DNA from: an uncultured Eubacteriaceae bacterium
Lineage (GTDB): Bacteria > Bacillota > Clostridia > Eubacteriales > Eubacteriaceae
Length of the DNA stretch: 64,000 nt
Assembly (NCBI GenBank): GCA_945867155.1
Contig: CAMBHL010000001.1
Coordinates: forward strand, 310,001-374,000
Direction of reading: 5' to 3'
The notes under the pieces were generated by a model. That model had not been told where the DNA came from and did not search any database. It saw only the letters and a list, made by a program, of their open reading frames with translations. Each line of letters begins with the position of its first letter. Position 1 is the stretch's first letter. The position numbers and the translations under genes are program-made. Below, piece after piece: positions 43,068 to 52,529 of the stretch.

Positions 43068-43152
43068 TGGTGGGGAAAGATGGATTCGAACCATCGTAGA
43101 CTAAGTCAACGGATTTACAGTCCGCCCCCTTTAGCCACTCGGGCATTTCCCC
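43068..43152 (-). tRNA. tRNA-Tyr (GTA anticodon)
   Basis: 85 bases including encoded CCA and a long variable arm (class II). Acceptor GGGGAAA / TTTCCCC, anticodon loop ACTGTAAAT between GG and CC stem bases, T arm GATGGTTCGAATCCATC. Three bases before tRNA-Thr, same transcript. Confidence 0.96.
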
Positions 43153-43167
43153 GTCAAGAACTTCTTT

Positions 43168-43196
43168 ATCTTACCTAATTTTAATCTAAATGTCAA
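43168..43196 (-). promoter_or_regulatory. Promoter of the tRNA-Tyr/Thr operon
   Basis: Minus strand TTGACA (43191-43196), 17-base spacer, TAAGAT (43168-43173). Confidence 0.85.
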
Positions 43197-43205
43197 GCGT
43201 TATTT

Positions 43206-43238
43206 ATAAAAAAAATTGGAGCCGGCAAAACCGGCTCC
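43206..43238 (-). terminator. Terminator of the transketolase-transaldolase operon
   Basis: Minus strand GGAGCCGG / CCGGCTCC perfect stem, TTTTG loop, then AATTTTTTTT. Confidence 0.92.
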
Positions 43239-43257
43239 TGTGGGGTTTAATTATCGC

Positions 43258-43914
43258 TTACTTGTCGCCGAATACCGCGATGTAGTCGCGCTGGAAATTC
43301 TTGATGCCGATGTCGGTTAACGGATGATGGGTCATCTGTTCGACAACCTTCATCGGGATCGTGCAGATGTCGGCGCCGGCGGCTGCGCAGTCGACCACGT
43401 GGATCGGGTTGCGGATGGACGCGGCGATGATTTCGGTTTCGATGCCCTGAACTTCAAAGACCTGGGCGATGGTTTCGACCAGTTCGATGCCAGGGGTCGC
43501 GATGTCGTCGAGACGGCCTAAGAACGGTGAAACGTAGGCGGCGCCGGCCAGCGCTGCGAGAATGGCCTGAGCCGGTGAGAAGATCAGCGTCACGTTGCAT
43601 TTGATGCCTTCGGAAGACAGCACCTTGGTTGCCTTGAGGCCTTCTTCGGTCATCGGGATCTTCACGACCATGTTCGGGTGAATTTTGGCGATTTCCCGGC
43701 CTTCAGCGATCATGCCTTCGGCGTCGGTGGTCGTCGCTTTGACTTCCCCGGAAATCGGGCCGTCGACAATCGACGTGATTTCCTTGATGACTTCGTTGAA
43801 GTCCCGGCCTTCCTTGGCGATTAAGGACGGGTTGGTGGTGACCCCCTGAATCACGCCCATGTCGTTGGCGCGGCGGATGTCGTCTACATTAGCGGTGTCG
43901 AGAAAAAATTTCAT
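43258..43914 (-). CDS. tal: Transaldolase (FSA/short type)
   Basis: 218 aa single-domain TIM barrel. The Schiff-base lysine is K85 in [17 protein letters not shown] and [11 protein letters not shown] are class signatures. Transfers dihydroxyacetone between sugars in the non-oxidative pentose phosphate pathway, probably with the adjacent transketolase. A fructose-6-phosphate aldolase activity is possible in this short family. Confidence 0.94.
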   Translation of the reverse strand: MKFFLDTANVDDIRRANDMGVIQGVTTNPSLIAKEGRDFNEVIKEITSIVDGPISGEVKATTTDAEGMIAEGREIAKIHPNMVVKIPMTEEGLKATKVLSSEGIKCNVTLIFSPAQAILAALAGAAYVSPFLGRLDDIATPGIELVETIAQVFEVQGIETEIIAASIRNPIHVVDCAAAGADICTIPMKVVEQMTHHPLTDIGIKNFQRDYIAVFGDK

Positions 43915-43942
43915 AATTTAAATACGCTCCTCTCTTGCGTTA

Positions 43943-44878
43943 TTATTTGCGGGAAATGGCTTTTTTCGCAGCTTCTGCGATGTGTTCAGCGGTGAGACCG
44001 TAGTGTTCGAGCACTTCCAGGGCCTTTCCGGACTGGCCGAAGACGTCGTTCACGCCGACTTTTTCAACCGGGCAGGCCGTCGTTTCCGCGAGGGTTTCGC
44101 AGACCGCGCCGGCGAGGCCGCCGATGACGGAGTGTTCTTCTGCGGTGACGATGGCGCCGGTTTCTTTAGCCGCCGCTTCGATGGCCGCTTTGTCGATCGG
44201 CTTGATGGAGCCCATGTTGAGAACTCTGGCGGAGATGCCTTCTTTTTCGAGGGTTTCCGCGGCTTCGAGGGCCCGTTCGACCATGAGGCCGATGGCCATG
44301 ATGGTGACGTCAGAACCCTTTTTGAGTTCAACGGCTTTGCCTGGGACAAATTCGTAGTCTTCCGGCAGGACGACGTTGGTGGCCAGGCGGCACAGACGGA
44401 TGTAGCACGGGCCGTCGATGTTGAGCGCCGCGTCGATCATCTTGCGGGTTTCCACCGCGTCAGCCGGGACAAAAACGTGCATGTTCGGCAGCACCCGCAT
44501 CAGGGCGATGTCTTCGATGGACTGGTGGGAGCCCCCGTCTTCCCCGACGGAAAGACCCGCGTGGGTGCAGCAGATGTTGACGTTAAGATTTGAATAGCAG
44601 ATGCTGTTGCGGATGATTTCAAAGGCGCGGCCTGCGCCGAAAATGGCGAAGGTGCTCGCGAAAGGGATGAGCCCGGTGGTGGAAATCCCAGCGGCCATGC
44701 CCATGAGGTCCGCTTCGGCGATCCCGGCGTTAAAGTGACGGTCCGGGAATTCGGCTCTGAAATACGACGTCTTGGTGGCGCCGGACAAGTCCCCGTCAAA
44801 GACGACGATTTTCGGATTCTTCTTGCCCAGTTCGACAAGATATTTCCCATATGCTTCTCTAGTGGCGATTTTTTCCAT
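43943..44878 (-). CDS. Transketolase C-terminal subunit
   Basis: 311 aa: Pyr-binding and C-terminal domains of transketolase. TREAYGKYLVELGKKNP, HAGLSVGEDGGSHQSIED and VTAEEHSVIGGLAG are typical. Encoded separately from the PP-binding half, as in many Firmicutes and Archaea. 27 bases after the N-terminal half. Confidence 0.96.
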   Translation of the reverse strand: MEKIATREAYGKYLVELGKKNPKIVVFDGDLSGATKTSYFRAEFPDRHFNAGIAEADLMGMAAGISTTGLIPFASTFAIFGAGRAFEIIRNSICYSNLNVNICCTHAGLSVGEDGGSHQSIEDIALMRVLPNMHVFVPADAVETRKMIDAALNIDGPCYIRLCRLATNVVLPEDYEFVPGKAVELKKGSDVTIMAIGLMVERALEAAETLEKEGISARVLNMGSIKPIDKAAIEAAAKETGAIVTAEEHSVIGGLAGAVCETLAETTACPVEKVGVNDVFGQSGKALEVLEHYGLTAEHIAEAAKKAISRK

Positions 44879-44905
44879 TCTATATTCTCCTCTATTCGAA
44901 CCCGA

Positions 44906-45709
44906 TTATGCCAAATCCTTCAGGGCCTGTTCGACCTGTTCCGGATTCGGTCCCTTGCCGTGCCAGCCCACTTCATTTTCCATGAAGGAGACGCCTTTGC
45001 CCTTGACCGTCTTGCAGACGAGCACTGATGGCTTGTCGGTGCAGGCTTCTGCGAGGGTGAGCGCCGCGCGGAGCTGATCAAAATCGTTGCCGTCGGCCAC
45101 GTCGATGACGTTCCAGCCGAAAGCCTTGAATTTTTCGTCGATCGGGTACGGATTCATGACGTCAGACACGGCCCCGTCGATCTGGAGGTTGTTGTTGTCC
45201 ACAAAGGCGGTCAAGTTGGACAGGCCGTAGTTGGAAGCCGCCATCGCCGCTTCCCAGACGATGCCTTCTTCGATTTCCCCGTCGCCGAGGAGGACGTAGG
45301 TGTGCCATTTTGCGCCCTGGTGTTTCGCGCCGAGGGCCATTCCCACAGCCGTCGAAAAGCCCTGGCCGAGGGAACCGGTCGCCATGTCAACCCCAGGGGT
45401 GTGCATGGAAGGATGTCCCTGAAGCATCGCCCCGACCTGGCGCAGGTGATCGAGTTCTTCCTTCGGGAAATAGCCCTTGCTCGCCAGTGTCGCGTAAAGT
45501 GCCGGCGCCGCATGCCCTTTGGAGAGGACGAAGCGGTCCCGGTCTTCCATTTTCGGGTTTTTCGGATCCACATTCATCTTTTCGTAATACAAAAGGGTCA
45601 AAATTTCGACTGCCGAAAGAGACCCGCCTGGGTGGCCAGAAGCCGCTTTTCCAATGCTTTTCACAATATCACGGCGGATTTCTTTAGCAATGGCTTTCAG
45701 ATCTTCCAT
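44906..45709 (-). CDS. Transketolase N-terminal subunit
   Basis: 267 aa, TPP diphosphate-binding half. GHPGGSLS, DRFVLSKGHAAPALYA, and GDGEIEEGIVWEAAMAASNYGLSNL with NN following (the GDG-N TPP motif). Together with the next gene it forms one transketolase. Confidence 0.96.
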   Translation of the reverse strand: MEDLKAIAKEIRRDIVKSIGKAASGHPGGSLSAVEILTLLYYEKMNVDPKNPKMEDRDRFVLSKGHAAPALYATLASKGYFPKEELDHLRQVGAMLQGHPSMHTPGVDMATGSLGQGFSTAVGMALGAKHQGAKWHTYVLLGDGEIEEGIVWEAAMAASNYGLSNLTAFVDNNNLQIDGAVSDVMNPYPIDEKFKAFGWNVIDVADGNDFDQLRAALTLAEACTDKPSVLVCKTVKGKGVSFMENEVGWHGKGPNPEQVEQALKDLA

Positions 45710-45792
45710 AAAATTCTCCTTTAAATTTAATCTTAATCCAACAGGTCTTTTACATTATTTCAGTAATAAGTACCCTGTTCACTATGTGTTTA

Positions 45793-45821
45793 ATTATACG
45801 CCGCCTTTTTTGCCTTGTCCA
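45793..45821 (-). promoter_or_regulatory. Promoter of the transketolase-transaldolase operon
   Basis: Minus strand TGGACA (45816-45821), 17-base spacer, TATAAT (45793-45798). Confidence 0.75.
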
Positions 45822-45897
45822 CGGCATTTTTGATAATTTTTCATCTTTTACATAATTTCAAAAATTCCGAAAGAAAACGTTTATTTACGGCGGCGTT

Positions 45898-46467
45898 TCA
45901 TTTATTTTCTTTAATATCCGACTTGCGCATGGCGTCGAGGATGTCCCGGACGTCCCCGGCCATATTTTCACTTAAACGGTTGTGGTGGGGTGCGGCAGGC
46001 TTAATCGCGTGGGCGGCCTTCGCCCGTTTCTTCACGTTTTTGATATCGATCAAAAGTTCTCTCGACGACATCCGGGTCGCCCCGCCCCCGAGGACGATCT
46101 GCTGAACGGCATTGTCAGACGACACAACTTCGACTCTTAAATTTCGCCGATATTTGCGCGCGTCCCGGTGGGCCCCCATAATCGCGTACACGAGCCCTTC
46201 GATGAAGCTGTCCGCGGTCTCCCCGAAGGGGGTGAAGATAACGGAAATGCCGCTGACGGAAAATTCCCGCTTCTCGAAGTCTTTGCGGTTGTAGGCGTCG
46301 AAGACCACCACCGTCTCGATCCCCCGGTAGCCGCTGTAGTCGGCGAGGGTGTCGACGAGCCATTTGCGCTCGTTTTCGAGGTCCCCCACCGGCCGGTTTG
46401 CCTCACTCGCCCGCTCGTAGATGACGTTGTAGCCGTCCACGATGAGGGTCGGCTGATCACCGTTCAT
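45898..46467 (-). CDS. NYN domain (YacP-like) RNA endonuclease
   Basis: 189 aa from the ATG that overlaps the rlmB end; a GTG seven codons earlier is also in frame. PTLIVDGYNVIYE opens the PIN-like NYN fold with its catalytic Asp; VVVFDAY, and SSDNAVQQIVLGGGATRMSSREL supply further acids. B. subtilis YacP (Rae1) cleaves mRNA on the ribosome. Its position directly after rlmB is the conserved Firmicutes order. Confidence 0.9.
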   Translation of the reverse strand: MNGDQPTLIVDGYNVIYERASEANRPVGDLENERKWLVDTLADYSGYRGIETVVVFDAYNRKDFEKREFSVSGISVIFTPFGETADSFIEGLVYAIMGAHRDARKYRRNLRVEVVSSDNAVQQIVLGGGATRMSSRELLIDIKNVKKRAKAAHAIKPAAPHHNRLSENMAGDVRDILDAMRKSDIKENK

Positions 46468-47263
46468 GGCGCTGGCGGGCCGCTTCACAGAGGAGCACTC
46501 CGGCCGCCACCGAGGCGTTGAAGGAATCGACCGTGCCGTAGTTCGGAATCGACGCGGTGAAGTCGCAGTGCTTTCTCACGTTCGGGCTGATCCCGGCCCC
46601 TTCGTTGCCGATAACCAGCGCCATCTTCCCCTTCCAGTCGATTTTTTCGTAGGGCTCGCCGTCCATGTCGGCGCAGGCGATCCAGTACCCGGCATCCTTT
46701 AAGGTTTCGATCACCTGGGAGAGGTTTGCGGCCTTGACCATCGGGGTCGCGTTCATGGCCCCGGCGGAGGCCTTCATGGACACCGCCGACACCGACGCCG
46801 AACGCCTTTCGGGGAAGATCACCGCCGCGGCGCCGCACAGGTTCGCCGAGCGGACGATGGCCCCGAAATTGTGGGGATCGACGATGTGGTCGAGAATCAC
46901 GAAGAGGCCGTCCCCGGCGTCCCTAATCACCGTGTTGAGGTCGGCGAAATCGAAGGGCGCCATCATCGCGGCGATGCCCTGGTGGTTCGTGTTTTCAAAG
47001 CCGGCGTTCCGGGCGATCTGATTCAGTTTCTGCTTTTCGACCGAGTGAATCACGATGCCCTTTTTCTTGGCCTGGGCCGTGATGTCCCCGAGGACGTGGT
47101 CCCGGTTGTCCTTCATGACGTAGATCCGGTCGATCTGGCGGTCTTCCCGAAGGGCTTCCTTCACCGGGTTCTTGCCGATGATCACGAAGCCTGTGCCTGC
47201 AGATTCAAAGTTTTCCCCGCGGTGCCGTGCGGTTTTGGGCCGATGGGCTGGTTTATTTTTCAT
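46457..47263 (-). CDS. rlmB: 23S rRNA (guanosine-2'-O)-methyltransferase RlmB family (SPOUT)
   Basis: 268 aa from the ATG after AAGGGAG, overlapping the upstream gene by 11 bases. N-terminal substrate-binding domain (GKNPVKEAL) and TrmH-type knotted domain (LDHIVDPHNFGAIVRSA, VIGNEGAGIS, SIPNYGTVDSFNASVAAGV). Methylates 23S rRNA or tRNA ribose; RlmB is the likeliest from gene order with yacP. Confidence 0.92.
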   Translation of the reverse strand: MKNKPAHRPKTARHRGENFESAGTGFVIIGKNPVKEALREDRQIDRIYVMKDNRDHVLGDITAQAKKKGIVIHSVEKQKLNQIARNAGFENTNHQGIAAMMAPFDFADLNTVIRDAGDGLFVILDHIVDPHNFGAIVRSANLCGAAAVIFPERRSASVSAVSMKASAGAMNATPMVKAANLSQVIETLKDAGYWIACADMDGEPYEKIDWKGKMALVIGNEGAGISPNVRKHCDFTASIPNYGTVDSFNASVAAGVLLCEAARQRHER

Positions 47264-48434
47264 GGTTGACTCCCTTGTTTCCGGCGATCGCTTCAAGACG
47301 CCCGCGGCGGGGCGGAAGCGGCCCGTAATACTGATAAAAATACGTTTTGATCATGCTGTTGTAGAGCTTGCGGTTCTTCGTCGCCCGCTGTCCGAAATCT
47401 TTTTCAAAGTCTTCGTAGCCGCTTAAGATAAAATACGACCAGTCGGGCAGGGCGCGAAACACCTCGCCCATGTCCTTCGTAAGTTCCGAAACTTGATCAT
47501 GATCGAGAAGGCGGCTGCCGTAGGGCGGGTTCGTGACGATGACCCCGTAGCGGCGGCGGGTCCTCACCTCCTGCACCGGCAGGCGCTGAAAGGCCGTGTA
47601 ATCGGAAACCCCGGCCAGGTCCGCATTAAGGCGCGCCTGCTTTAAGGCCTTCGGGTCGATGTCGCTGCCGAGGACTCTGAAATTCGGCGAACGCTTTAAA
47701 ACATCTTGGGCTTCTTCCCTCGCCTGATCCCAGAGGAGGCGGCCCACTTCAGGCCAGGCTTCGCTGTCAAAGTGCCGGTGCATCCCCGGGGCCTGATTTC
47801 GGCCGATCATCGCCGCTTCGATGACGATGGTGCCCGAGCCGCACAGGGGATCTAAGAAAAACCGGTCCGGCCGCCACCGGGAGAGCTTCACGAGGGCCGC
47901 CGCCAGCGTCTCCTTAAGGGGCGCCCCGTTGCCGTGGGCCCTATAGCCCCGCTTGTTGAGCCCCGGCCCGCTGGTGTTGATCGCGAGGGTCACCTGGTCT
48001 TTTAAGAGCTTGATGTAGATGGGGTACGCCGCCCCGGTCTCCGGCAGATGCCCCTCTCCGTAGGCCTCGCCGAGGCGCACGGCCACGGCCTTTTTCACGA
48101 TGCGCTGGCCGTCGGACTTGCTGAACAGCTTCGACTTCACAGACGAGATCTTCGCCGCGGGAAAGGCCCCGTCTTCGGGGATGTAGTCTTCCCAGGGCAG
48201 GGCGCGGGTCTTTTCGAACAGCTCGTCGAAGGTGACAGCCGTGAAGTTTCCGACACTGAGGAGCACCCGGTCGGCGCAGCGCAGCCACAAATTCGCCCGG
48301 GGAATCGCCCGGGCATCCCCTTCAAAATGGACCCGGCCGTCTTCGACTTTGGTAATCGCGTAGCCCAGCTCCTTAATCTCCTGCTTGACGACGCTCTCGA
48401 GTCCGAAGGCGGTGGTGGCAATGAGTTCGAGCAT
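47253..48434 (-). CDS. Class I SAM-dependent rRNA methyltransferase with THUMP domain (RlmL/YpsC type)
   Basis: 393 aa. THUMP domain at about 45-160, then a Rossmann methyltransferase domain with DPLCGSGTIVIEAAMIGRN and the base-methylation motif VTNPPYGSRL, so an N-methyltransferase acting on guanine (N2-G2445 in the E. coli RlmL N-terminal half). Starts one base after the hisS stop. Confidence 0.93.
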   Translation of the reverse strand: MLELIATTAFGLESVVKQEIKELGYAITKVEDGRVHFEGDARAIPRANLWLRCADRVLLSVGNFTAVTFDELFEKTRALPWEDYIPEDGAFPAAKISSVKSKLFSKSDGQRIVKKAVAVRLGEAYGEGHLPETGAAYPIYIKLLKDQVTLAINTSGPGLNKRGYRAHGNGAPLKETLAAALVKLSRWRPDRFFLDPLCGSGTIVIEAAMIGRNQAPGMHRHFDSEAWPEVGRLLWDQAREEAQDVLKRSPNFRVLGSDIDPKALKQARLNADLAGVSDYTAFQRLPVQEVRTRRRYGVIVTNPPYGSRLLDHDQVSELTKDMGEVFRALPDWSYFILSGYEDFEKDFGQRATKNRKLYNSMIKTYFYQYYGPLPPRRGRLEAIAGNKGVNHEK

Positions 48435-48435
48435 C

Positions 48436-49686
48436 TTAATGATCTTCGCCGAAGAATCGGATTTCGAGATCCCGGCCGTAGACCATGAAGCCCGCGTAGC
48501 CGTGTGCTTCGCAGTGATTAATCTGCTTGCCGATCTTCTTCTTTTCGGTGATGAGGTTCACCGCATAGCCTTGTTCTCTCAAGGCGTCCGCTTTTCTGAT
48601 CACATCGGCCATGTCGGCGTTTTTCTGGTGGAACAGGGCGATTTTCTTCACCGGATTCTTCAGATGCGCGCCTTTTTCCATCAAAAGCCCGACGATGCGT
48701 TCAAAGCCGATGGAGAAGCCCACCGCCGGTACCGACTGCTTCATGTACTTGCCGACCATGTTGTCGTAGCGGCCGCCCCCGGCGATGGAGTAGCCCACGT
48801 CGCCCCAGCGCACTTCAAACACTTCCCCGGTGTAGTAGCCCATGCCCCGGATCAGGTTGAAGTCGAATTCGATTTTGTAGCGCCCTTCCGCGAGTTCCGT
48901 CGAGGTGGCGATGACCCGCTTGAGGTCGGCCACGGCGTCCGGGGCGTCCACTTTTTCGTCGACGTTGTCGAGATTGACGCCGGCCACGGCATCCACAAAC
49001 TGATCGATCATGGCCGCGTCATAACCCTTTTCGACGAGTTCCTTCTTGATGCCGTCGGTGCCGATCTTGTCGACCTTATCGAGAGAAATACAGACCGAGC
49101 CCACATCTTCGGCCTTAAAGCCCGCCTGGAGGATAAACTGGGTCAAAAGCCTGCGGTCATTGACTTTGATCACGAAATCCGAGAACCCTGCCGCGAGCAG
49201 CGCCGTCGCCGTGGTGTTGATGAGTTCGATTTCCGCGGTGATGTTCGGGTCGCCGATGATGTCGATGTCGCACTGCTTAAAGGAGCGGAAGCGGCCCTGC
49301 TGGGGGCGTTCCGCCCGGAAGACGTTGCCGATCTGAATCGCCTTGAAGGGCATTTCCAGTTCTTCCGCGTGGTTGGCGTAAAACCGGGACAAAGGCAGGG
49401 TCAAGTCGTAGCGCAGCCCCATGTCGCACAGGTCGTGGGGCGTCGAATTTTCCGCGGGCTTAAACTTCCGCCCCCGTTTTAAGACCGTAAAGAGCATCTT
49501 GAGGTTGTCCCCGCCGTCGGAGCCTAAGAGCAGGTCGATGTTTTCCAGGGCCGGGGTTTCAATGCGGGAGAAGCCGTGGGCCTTGTAGATGCCCGCGATG
49601 GTGTGTTCCAGTTCGTCGCGGATGCGCATTTCTTCGGGGAGAATGTCCCGGGTGCCGCGGACCGGATTCGATGATATTTTTTCCAT
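48436..49686 (-). CDS. hisS: Histidine-tRNA ligase
   Basis: 416 aa from the second ATG; the first (three codons earlier) sits only one base from AAAGGA. Class II synthetase: SNPVRGTRDILPEE at the N-terminus, RYDLTLPLSRF, FRAERPQQGRFRSFKQCDIDIIG (motif 2), YSIAGGGRYDN and SIGFERI (motif 3), then an anticodon-binding domain. No T-box precedes it, unlike many Firmicutes synthetases. Confidence 0.97.
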   Translation of the reverse strand: MEKISSNPVRGTRDILPEEMRIRDELEHTIAGIYKAHGFSRIETPALENIDLLLGSDGGDNLKMLFTVLKRGRKFKPAENSTPHDLCDMGLRYDLTLPLSRFYANHAEELEMPFKAIQIGNVFRAERPQQGRFRSFKQCDIDIIGDPNITAEIELINTTATALLAAGFSDFVIKVNDRRLLTQFILQAGFKAEDVGSVCISLDKVDKIGTDGIKKELVEKGYDAAMIDQFVDAVAGVNLDNVDEKVDAPDAVADLKRVIATSTELAEGRYKIEFDFNLIRGMGYYTGEVFEVRWGDVGYSIAGGGRYDNMVGKYMKQSVPAVGFSIGFERIVGLLMEKGAHLKNPVKKIALFHQKNADMADVIRKADALREQGYAVNLITEKKKIGKQINHCEAHGYAGFMVYGRDLEIRFFGEDH

Positions 49687-49732
49687 AATTTTCATTCCTT
49701 TATCTATAAATTTATATTTTTGGCTGTCTTGT

Positions 49733-49761
49733 AGTTTATCATTTTATCCCATGAGTTTCAA
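49733..49761 (-). promoter_or_regulatory. Promoter of the hisS operon
   Basis: Minus strand TTGAAA (49756-49761), 17-base spacer, TAAACT (49733-49738). Confidence 0.65.
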
Positions 49762-49786
49762 TAAAACCCCGAAGGGATTTGGTTTG

Positions 49787-49795
49787 TGATATACT
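49787..49795 (+). promoter_or_regulatory. Extended -10 promoter of lspA
   Basis: TGATATACT; no good -35. Confidence 0.5.
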
Positions 49796-49823
49796 AGCGG
49801 CATACCACAGGAGGTTTTATCTT

Positions 49824-50285
49824 ATGCTCATGTACATACTGCTCATCGGCCTGTGCCTGACCGCCGACCAGATCACCAAGGTGCTGGCCGTGCGTTTTCT
49901 CGCGCCGATCACCACCGTGCCCATCATCCCCCGGGTGTTTCACCTGACCTACATCGAAAACACCGGCGCCGCTTTCAGCATCTTCGCCGGAAAATCCGTG
50001 TTCTTGATTTTGTTCACCTCGGTTTTGATCGCTTTTCTGATCTGGCTTTTATACCGTCTGCCGAAGACCAAGGCGTATTTGAGTCTCAACACCGCGTTCT
50101 GCCTCGTCATCGGCGGGGCCCTCGGCAATCTCGTGGACCGGATTCATTACGGCTACGTCGTCGATTTCTTCGACTTCCGCCTCATCGGCTTCGCGATCTT
50201 CAACGTCGCCGACTGTTTCGTCGTCATCGGCTGCATCTTCATCATCGTAAAGGTGATCCAAAACAGCCTAAACGCGCCGGATTAA
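49824..50285 (+). CDS. lspA: Lipoprotein signal peptidase (signal peptidase II)
   Basis: 153 aa from the ATG after AGGAGGT. Four membrane helices. IENTGAAFSI, GGALGNLVDRI and FNVADCFVVIG carry the conserved catalytic Asp pair of the aspartic protease LspA. Removes signal peptides from diacylated prolipoproteins. Converges on, and overlaps by 18 bases, the UvrD-like helicase gene. Confidence 0.96.
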   Translation: MLMYILLIGLCLTADQITKVLAVRFLAPITTVPIIPRVFHLTYIENTGAAFSIFAGKSVFLILFTSVLIAFLIWLLYRLPKTKAYLSLNTAFCLVIGGALGNLVDRIHYGYVVDFFDFRLIGFAIFNVADCFVVIGCIFIIVKVIQNSLNAPD

Positions 50286-52418
50286 GTGTTTGCCCTCGCA
50301 CACCGCGAGGTCGATCTGCCGGGTTTTGCCCGAAAAAATCACCGACGCCGTCGTCCCGTCGATGGCCGTGATCGTCCCCTCGCCGAATTTGGTGTGCACG
50401 AGCCGGTCCCCGGGGTGCCACCGGGCCGCCCGCTTCGCGCTGACTTCCCGCATGTGGCTTAAAGCTTTTCTGCGCGTCACCGCCGCCTGAACCGCCCCGA
50501 GGGACGGCAGCTTCCGGGCGGCTTTTGCTTTTTTGATTTTCTTTTTCTCGCCGAGATACACCGGAACGAACCGGGATTCCTTCCGGCCCTTCACCGACAC
50601 GATTTCCACTTCTTTCTTCGCCCGGGTCACCCCGACATAAAACAGCCGCACTTCTTCGTTATACAGGGCCTTCCCTTCTTCTGAGTCCTCTAATGCCGAT
50701 TGGGTCGGAAATTCCCCGTCCACCGCGTCGATGAGATACACCTTGTCAAATTCCAGGCCCTTGCTTGAATGGATGGTCGACAGGGTCACCGGGCCGGTGG
50801 GATCGGTTTTGTGGTGGGCGATCAAGGATTTAAGGTCCGTGAGGCGGTCGAAAAAGGCCTCCTGGGTTGGCTCCCGGCCCGCGAGAATCTGCAAAATGTT
50901 GAGCTTCTGGACGACGGTCTCTTCCCGGTAGCCGTTTCTCACCCGAAAGGCCAGGTGCTCTCGATAACCGAGTTCGTCCACGATAAAATGCACCCCGGGC
51001 CCCGGGGCCATGTCCGCGAGCTGCTTTAATCCCTTTTCTTCTTTTATCCATTTGTCCGCCATCCAGTCCTTGAGTCCCGGCAGGGCGAGCAGCGCGTCGA
51101 AGACCGAGACCTTCGGGCGCATCCGGCACACCATTTCCATCTGCTGCTTCGAGATGCCGCAGTCCATTTTGTAATACAGATTTCTAAATAATTCCAGATT
51201 CGAAAGATCGTGGGCGAAGGCGAAGAAATCCGCAATATCTCTGACAACAAAGTGCGAGAAAAACGTCGGCTCGTGTTCTTTTAATCGATAGCGCAGGTGT
51301 TCCCGCTCGAAGCGGTCGATTAAGGGAATCGCCGAGTCGTTGTTGCGGTACAGTATCGCCGTGTGCTTGCCCTCCTGGCGCACCGCCGTGCCGAGATAGG
51401 CGTACTGGGCCTCGATGGACGGGAACACCCGTCTCACGGGCTTTAGCCCCTCGGGATTCTTCGTGACCATGTGCTTCGGGTAACGCTCTTTGTTGAGCTT
51501 GATGAACCGGTCCGCCGCCGCGACCAAAGCCGCCGTGGAGCGTCGGTTTTCTTCCATGAGGAGGACCTGGCCCTTAGGGTAGATTTTCTGAAACTGAAGC
51601 AGGGCCTTGGGGCTCGCCCCCCGGAAGCCGTAGATGCTCTGGTCTTCGTCCCCGACGACGAGGAGGTTGCCGGTTTTCCCAGTTAAAAGGCGGATGATCG
51701 CAAACTGGAGGGTCGACGTGTCCTGGGCTTCATCGATGTTGAGATAATGGTAGCGGTCCTTAAAATCATTTAAGAGCCTTTTGTGCTTTTTTAATAATTT
51801 GTAAGCGTAGACCAGCATGTCGTCGAAGTCCATGAGACGGGCCCGGCGCTTGTACCGGCGGTAGGCCTCATAAAGCCTTTCAATGGATAAATCCCCTACC
51901 TTGATTTCGGCGATCTCCGCCGGCGTCATCATGCGGTTGGAAATCAGCGACAGGGCCGATTCGATGTCCGTCATGTCGCTATCCGAGGGCCAGGTGTGGT
52001 AAATCCTGTGATACAGCTCCCGGATCACCCGTCCGCTGTCCTCGAGGACGTCGAAGGCCTTTTTGCCGTACAGCCCTTCGTACCGGCGGATCACCGACAG
52101 GGCGAAGCTGTGGATCGTCGAAAACCGCGGCTCACAGGCGCTGTGTCCGCAAAGCTCCCGGTAGCGGTTTAAGAGATCGAAAGCCCCGGAACGGGAGAAC
52201 GTCAGGGTCAGAATCGCCCCGGGGTCGATGCCCCGGGCCTCGATCATGTAGGCCAGACGGCAGATGATCACCGTGGTCTTGCCGCTTCCGGGCACGGCGA
52301 GGAGCAAAGTCTGGCCCTCGGTTCTGGCTGCGGCGGCGAGCTGCTGGGGCCCCAGGGCGATGGGCCGGCGGATGCCCCCTGATTTTAAAAATTGGTCGAT
52401 CGCGGCAGTCTCTGACAT
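50268..52418 (-). CDS. UvrD/PcrA-like superfamily 1 DNA helicase
   Basis: 716 aa. Walker A AVPGSGKTTV (41-50), LTFSRSGAFDLLNR, LNIDEAQDTSTLQ (Walker B), DEDQSIYGFRGA, and STIHSSKGLEFDKVYLID plus VGVTRAKKEV. A small C-terminal Tudor-like domain (RLVHTKFGEGTITAI onward) is like that of PcrA, which contacts RNA polymerase. It is clearly shorter and more divergent than PcrA itself, so a UvrD-like repair helicase is the safe name. Confidence 0.93.
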   Translation of the reverse strand: MSETAAIDQFLKSGGIRRPIALGPQQLAAAARTEGQTLLLAVPGSGKTTVIICRLAYMIEARGIDPGAILTLTFSRSGAFDLLNRYRELCGHSACEPRFSTIHSFALSVIRRYEGLYGKKAFDVLEDSGRVIRELYHRIYHTWPSDSDMTDIESALSLISNRMMTPAEIAEIKVGDLSIERLYEAYRRYKRRARLMDFDDMLVYAYKLLKKHKRLLNDFKDRYHYLNIDEAQDTSTLQFAIIRLLTGKTGNLLVVGDEDQSIYGFRGASPKALLQFQKIYPKGQVLLMEENRRSTAALVAAADRFIKLNKERYPKHMVTKNPEGLKPVRRVFPSIEAQYAYLGTAVRQEGKHTAILYRNNDSAIPLIDRFEREHLRYRLKEHEPTFFSHFVVRDIADFFAFAHDLSNLELFRNLYYKMDCGISKQQMEMVCRMRPKVSVFDALLALPGLKDWMADKWIKEEKGLKQLADMAPGPGVHFIVDELGYREHLAFRVRNGYREETVVQKLNILQILAGREPTQEAFFDRLTDLKSLIAHHKTDPTGPVTLSTIHSSKGLEFDKVYLIDAVDGEFPTQSALEDSEEGKALYNEEVRLFYVGVTRAKKEVEIVSVKGRKESRFVPVYLGEKKKIKKAKAARKLPSLGAVQAAVTRRKALSHMREVSAKRAARWHPGDRLVHTKFGEGTITAIDGTTASVIFSGKTRQIDLAVCEGKHLIRRV

Positions 52419-52472
52419 GGCGGCGCTCCTTTCCTTTGAATTTACACACTCAGTTTACGCTCTATTTTAACA

Positions 52473-52508
52473 CAAAAAAAGCCCCCGTCAGAAAAACCTG
52501 ACAGGAGC
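52473..52508 (-). terminator. Terminator of the alcohol dehydrogenase gene
   Basis: Minus strand GCTCCTGTCAG / CTGACGGGGGC stem (two G-U pairs) followed by seven T. Confidence 0.88.
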
Positions 52509-52529
52509 GTAAGGTCTAAAGCTTAAGGC

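Noticed and set aside
48385-49482. A 365-codon open frame opposite hisS and rlmL
   Set aside because: Shadow of hisS; composition and lack of RBS show it is not a gene. The same applies to long antisense frames at 23576-24448, 25556-26392, 31770-32579 and 59526-60473.
49696-49823. T-box upstream of hisS
   Set aside because: The gap is too short and no T-box core sequence occurs; only a plain promoter is seen.
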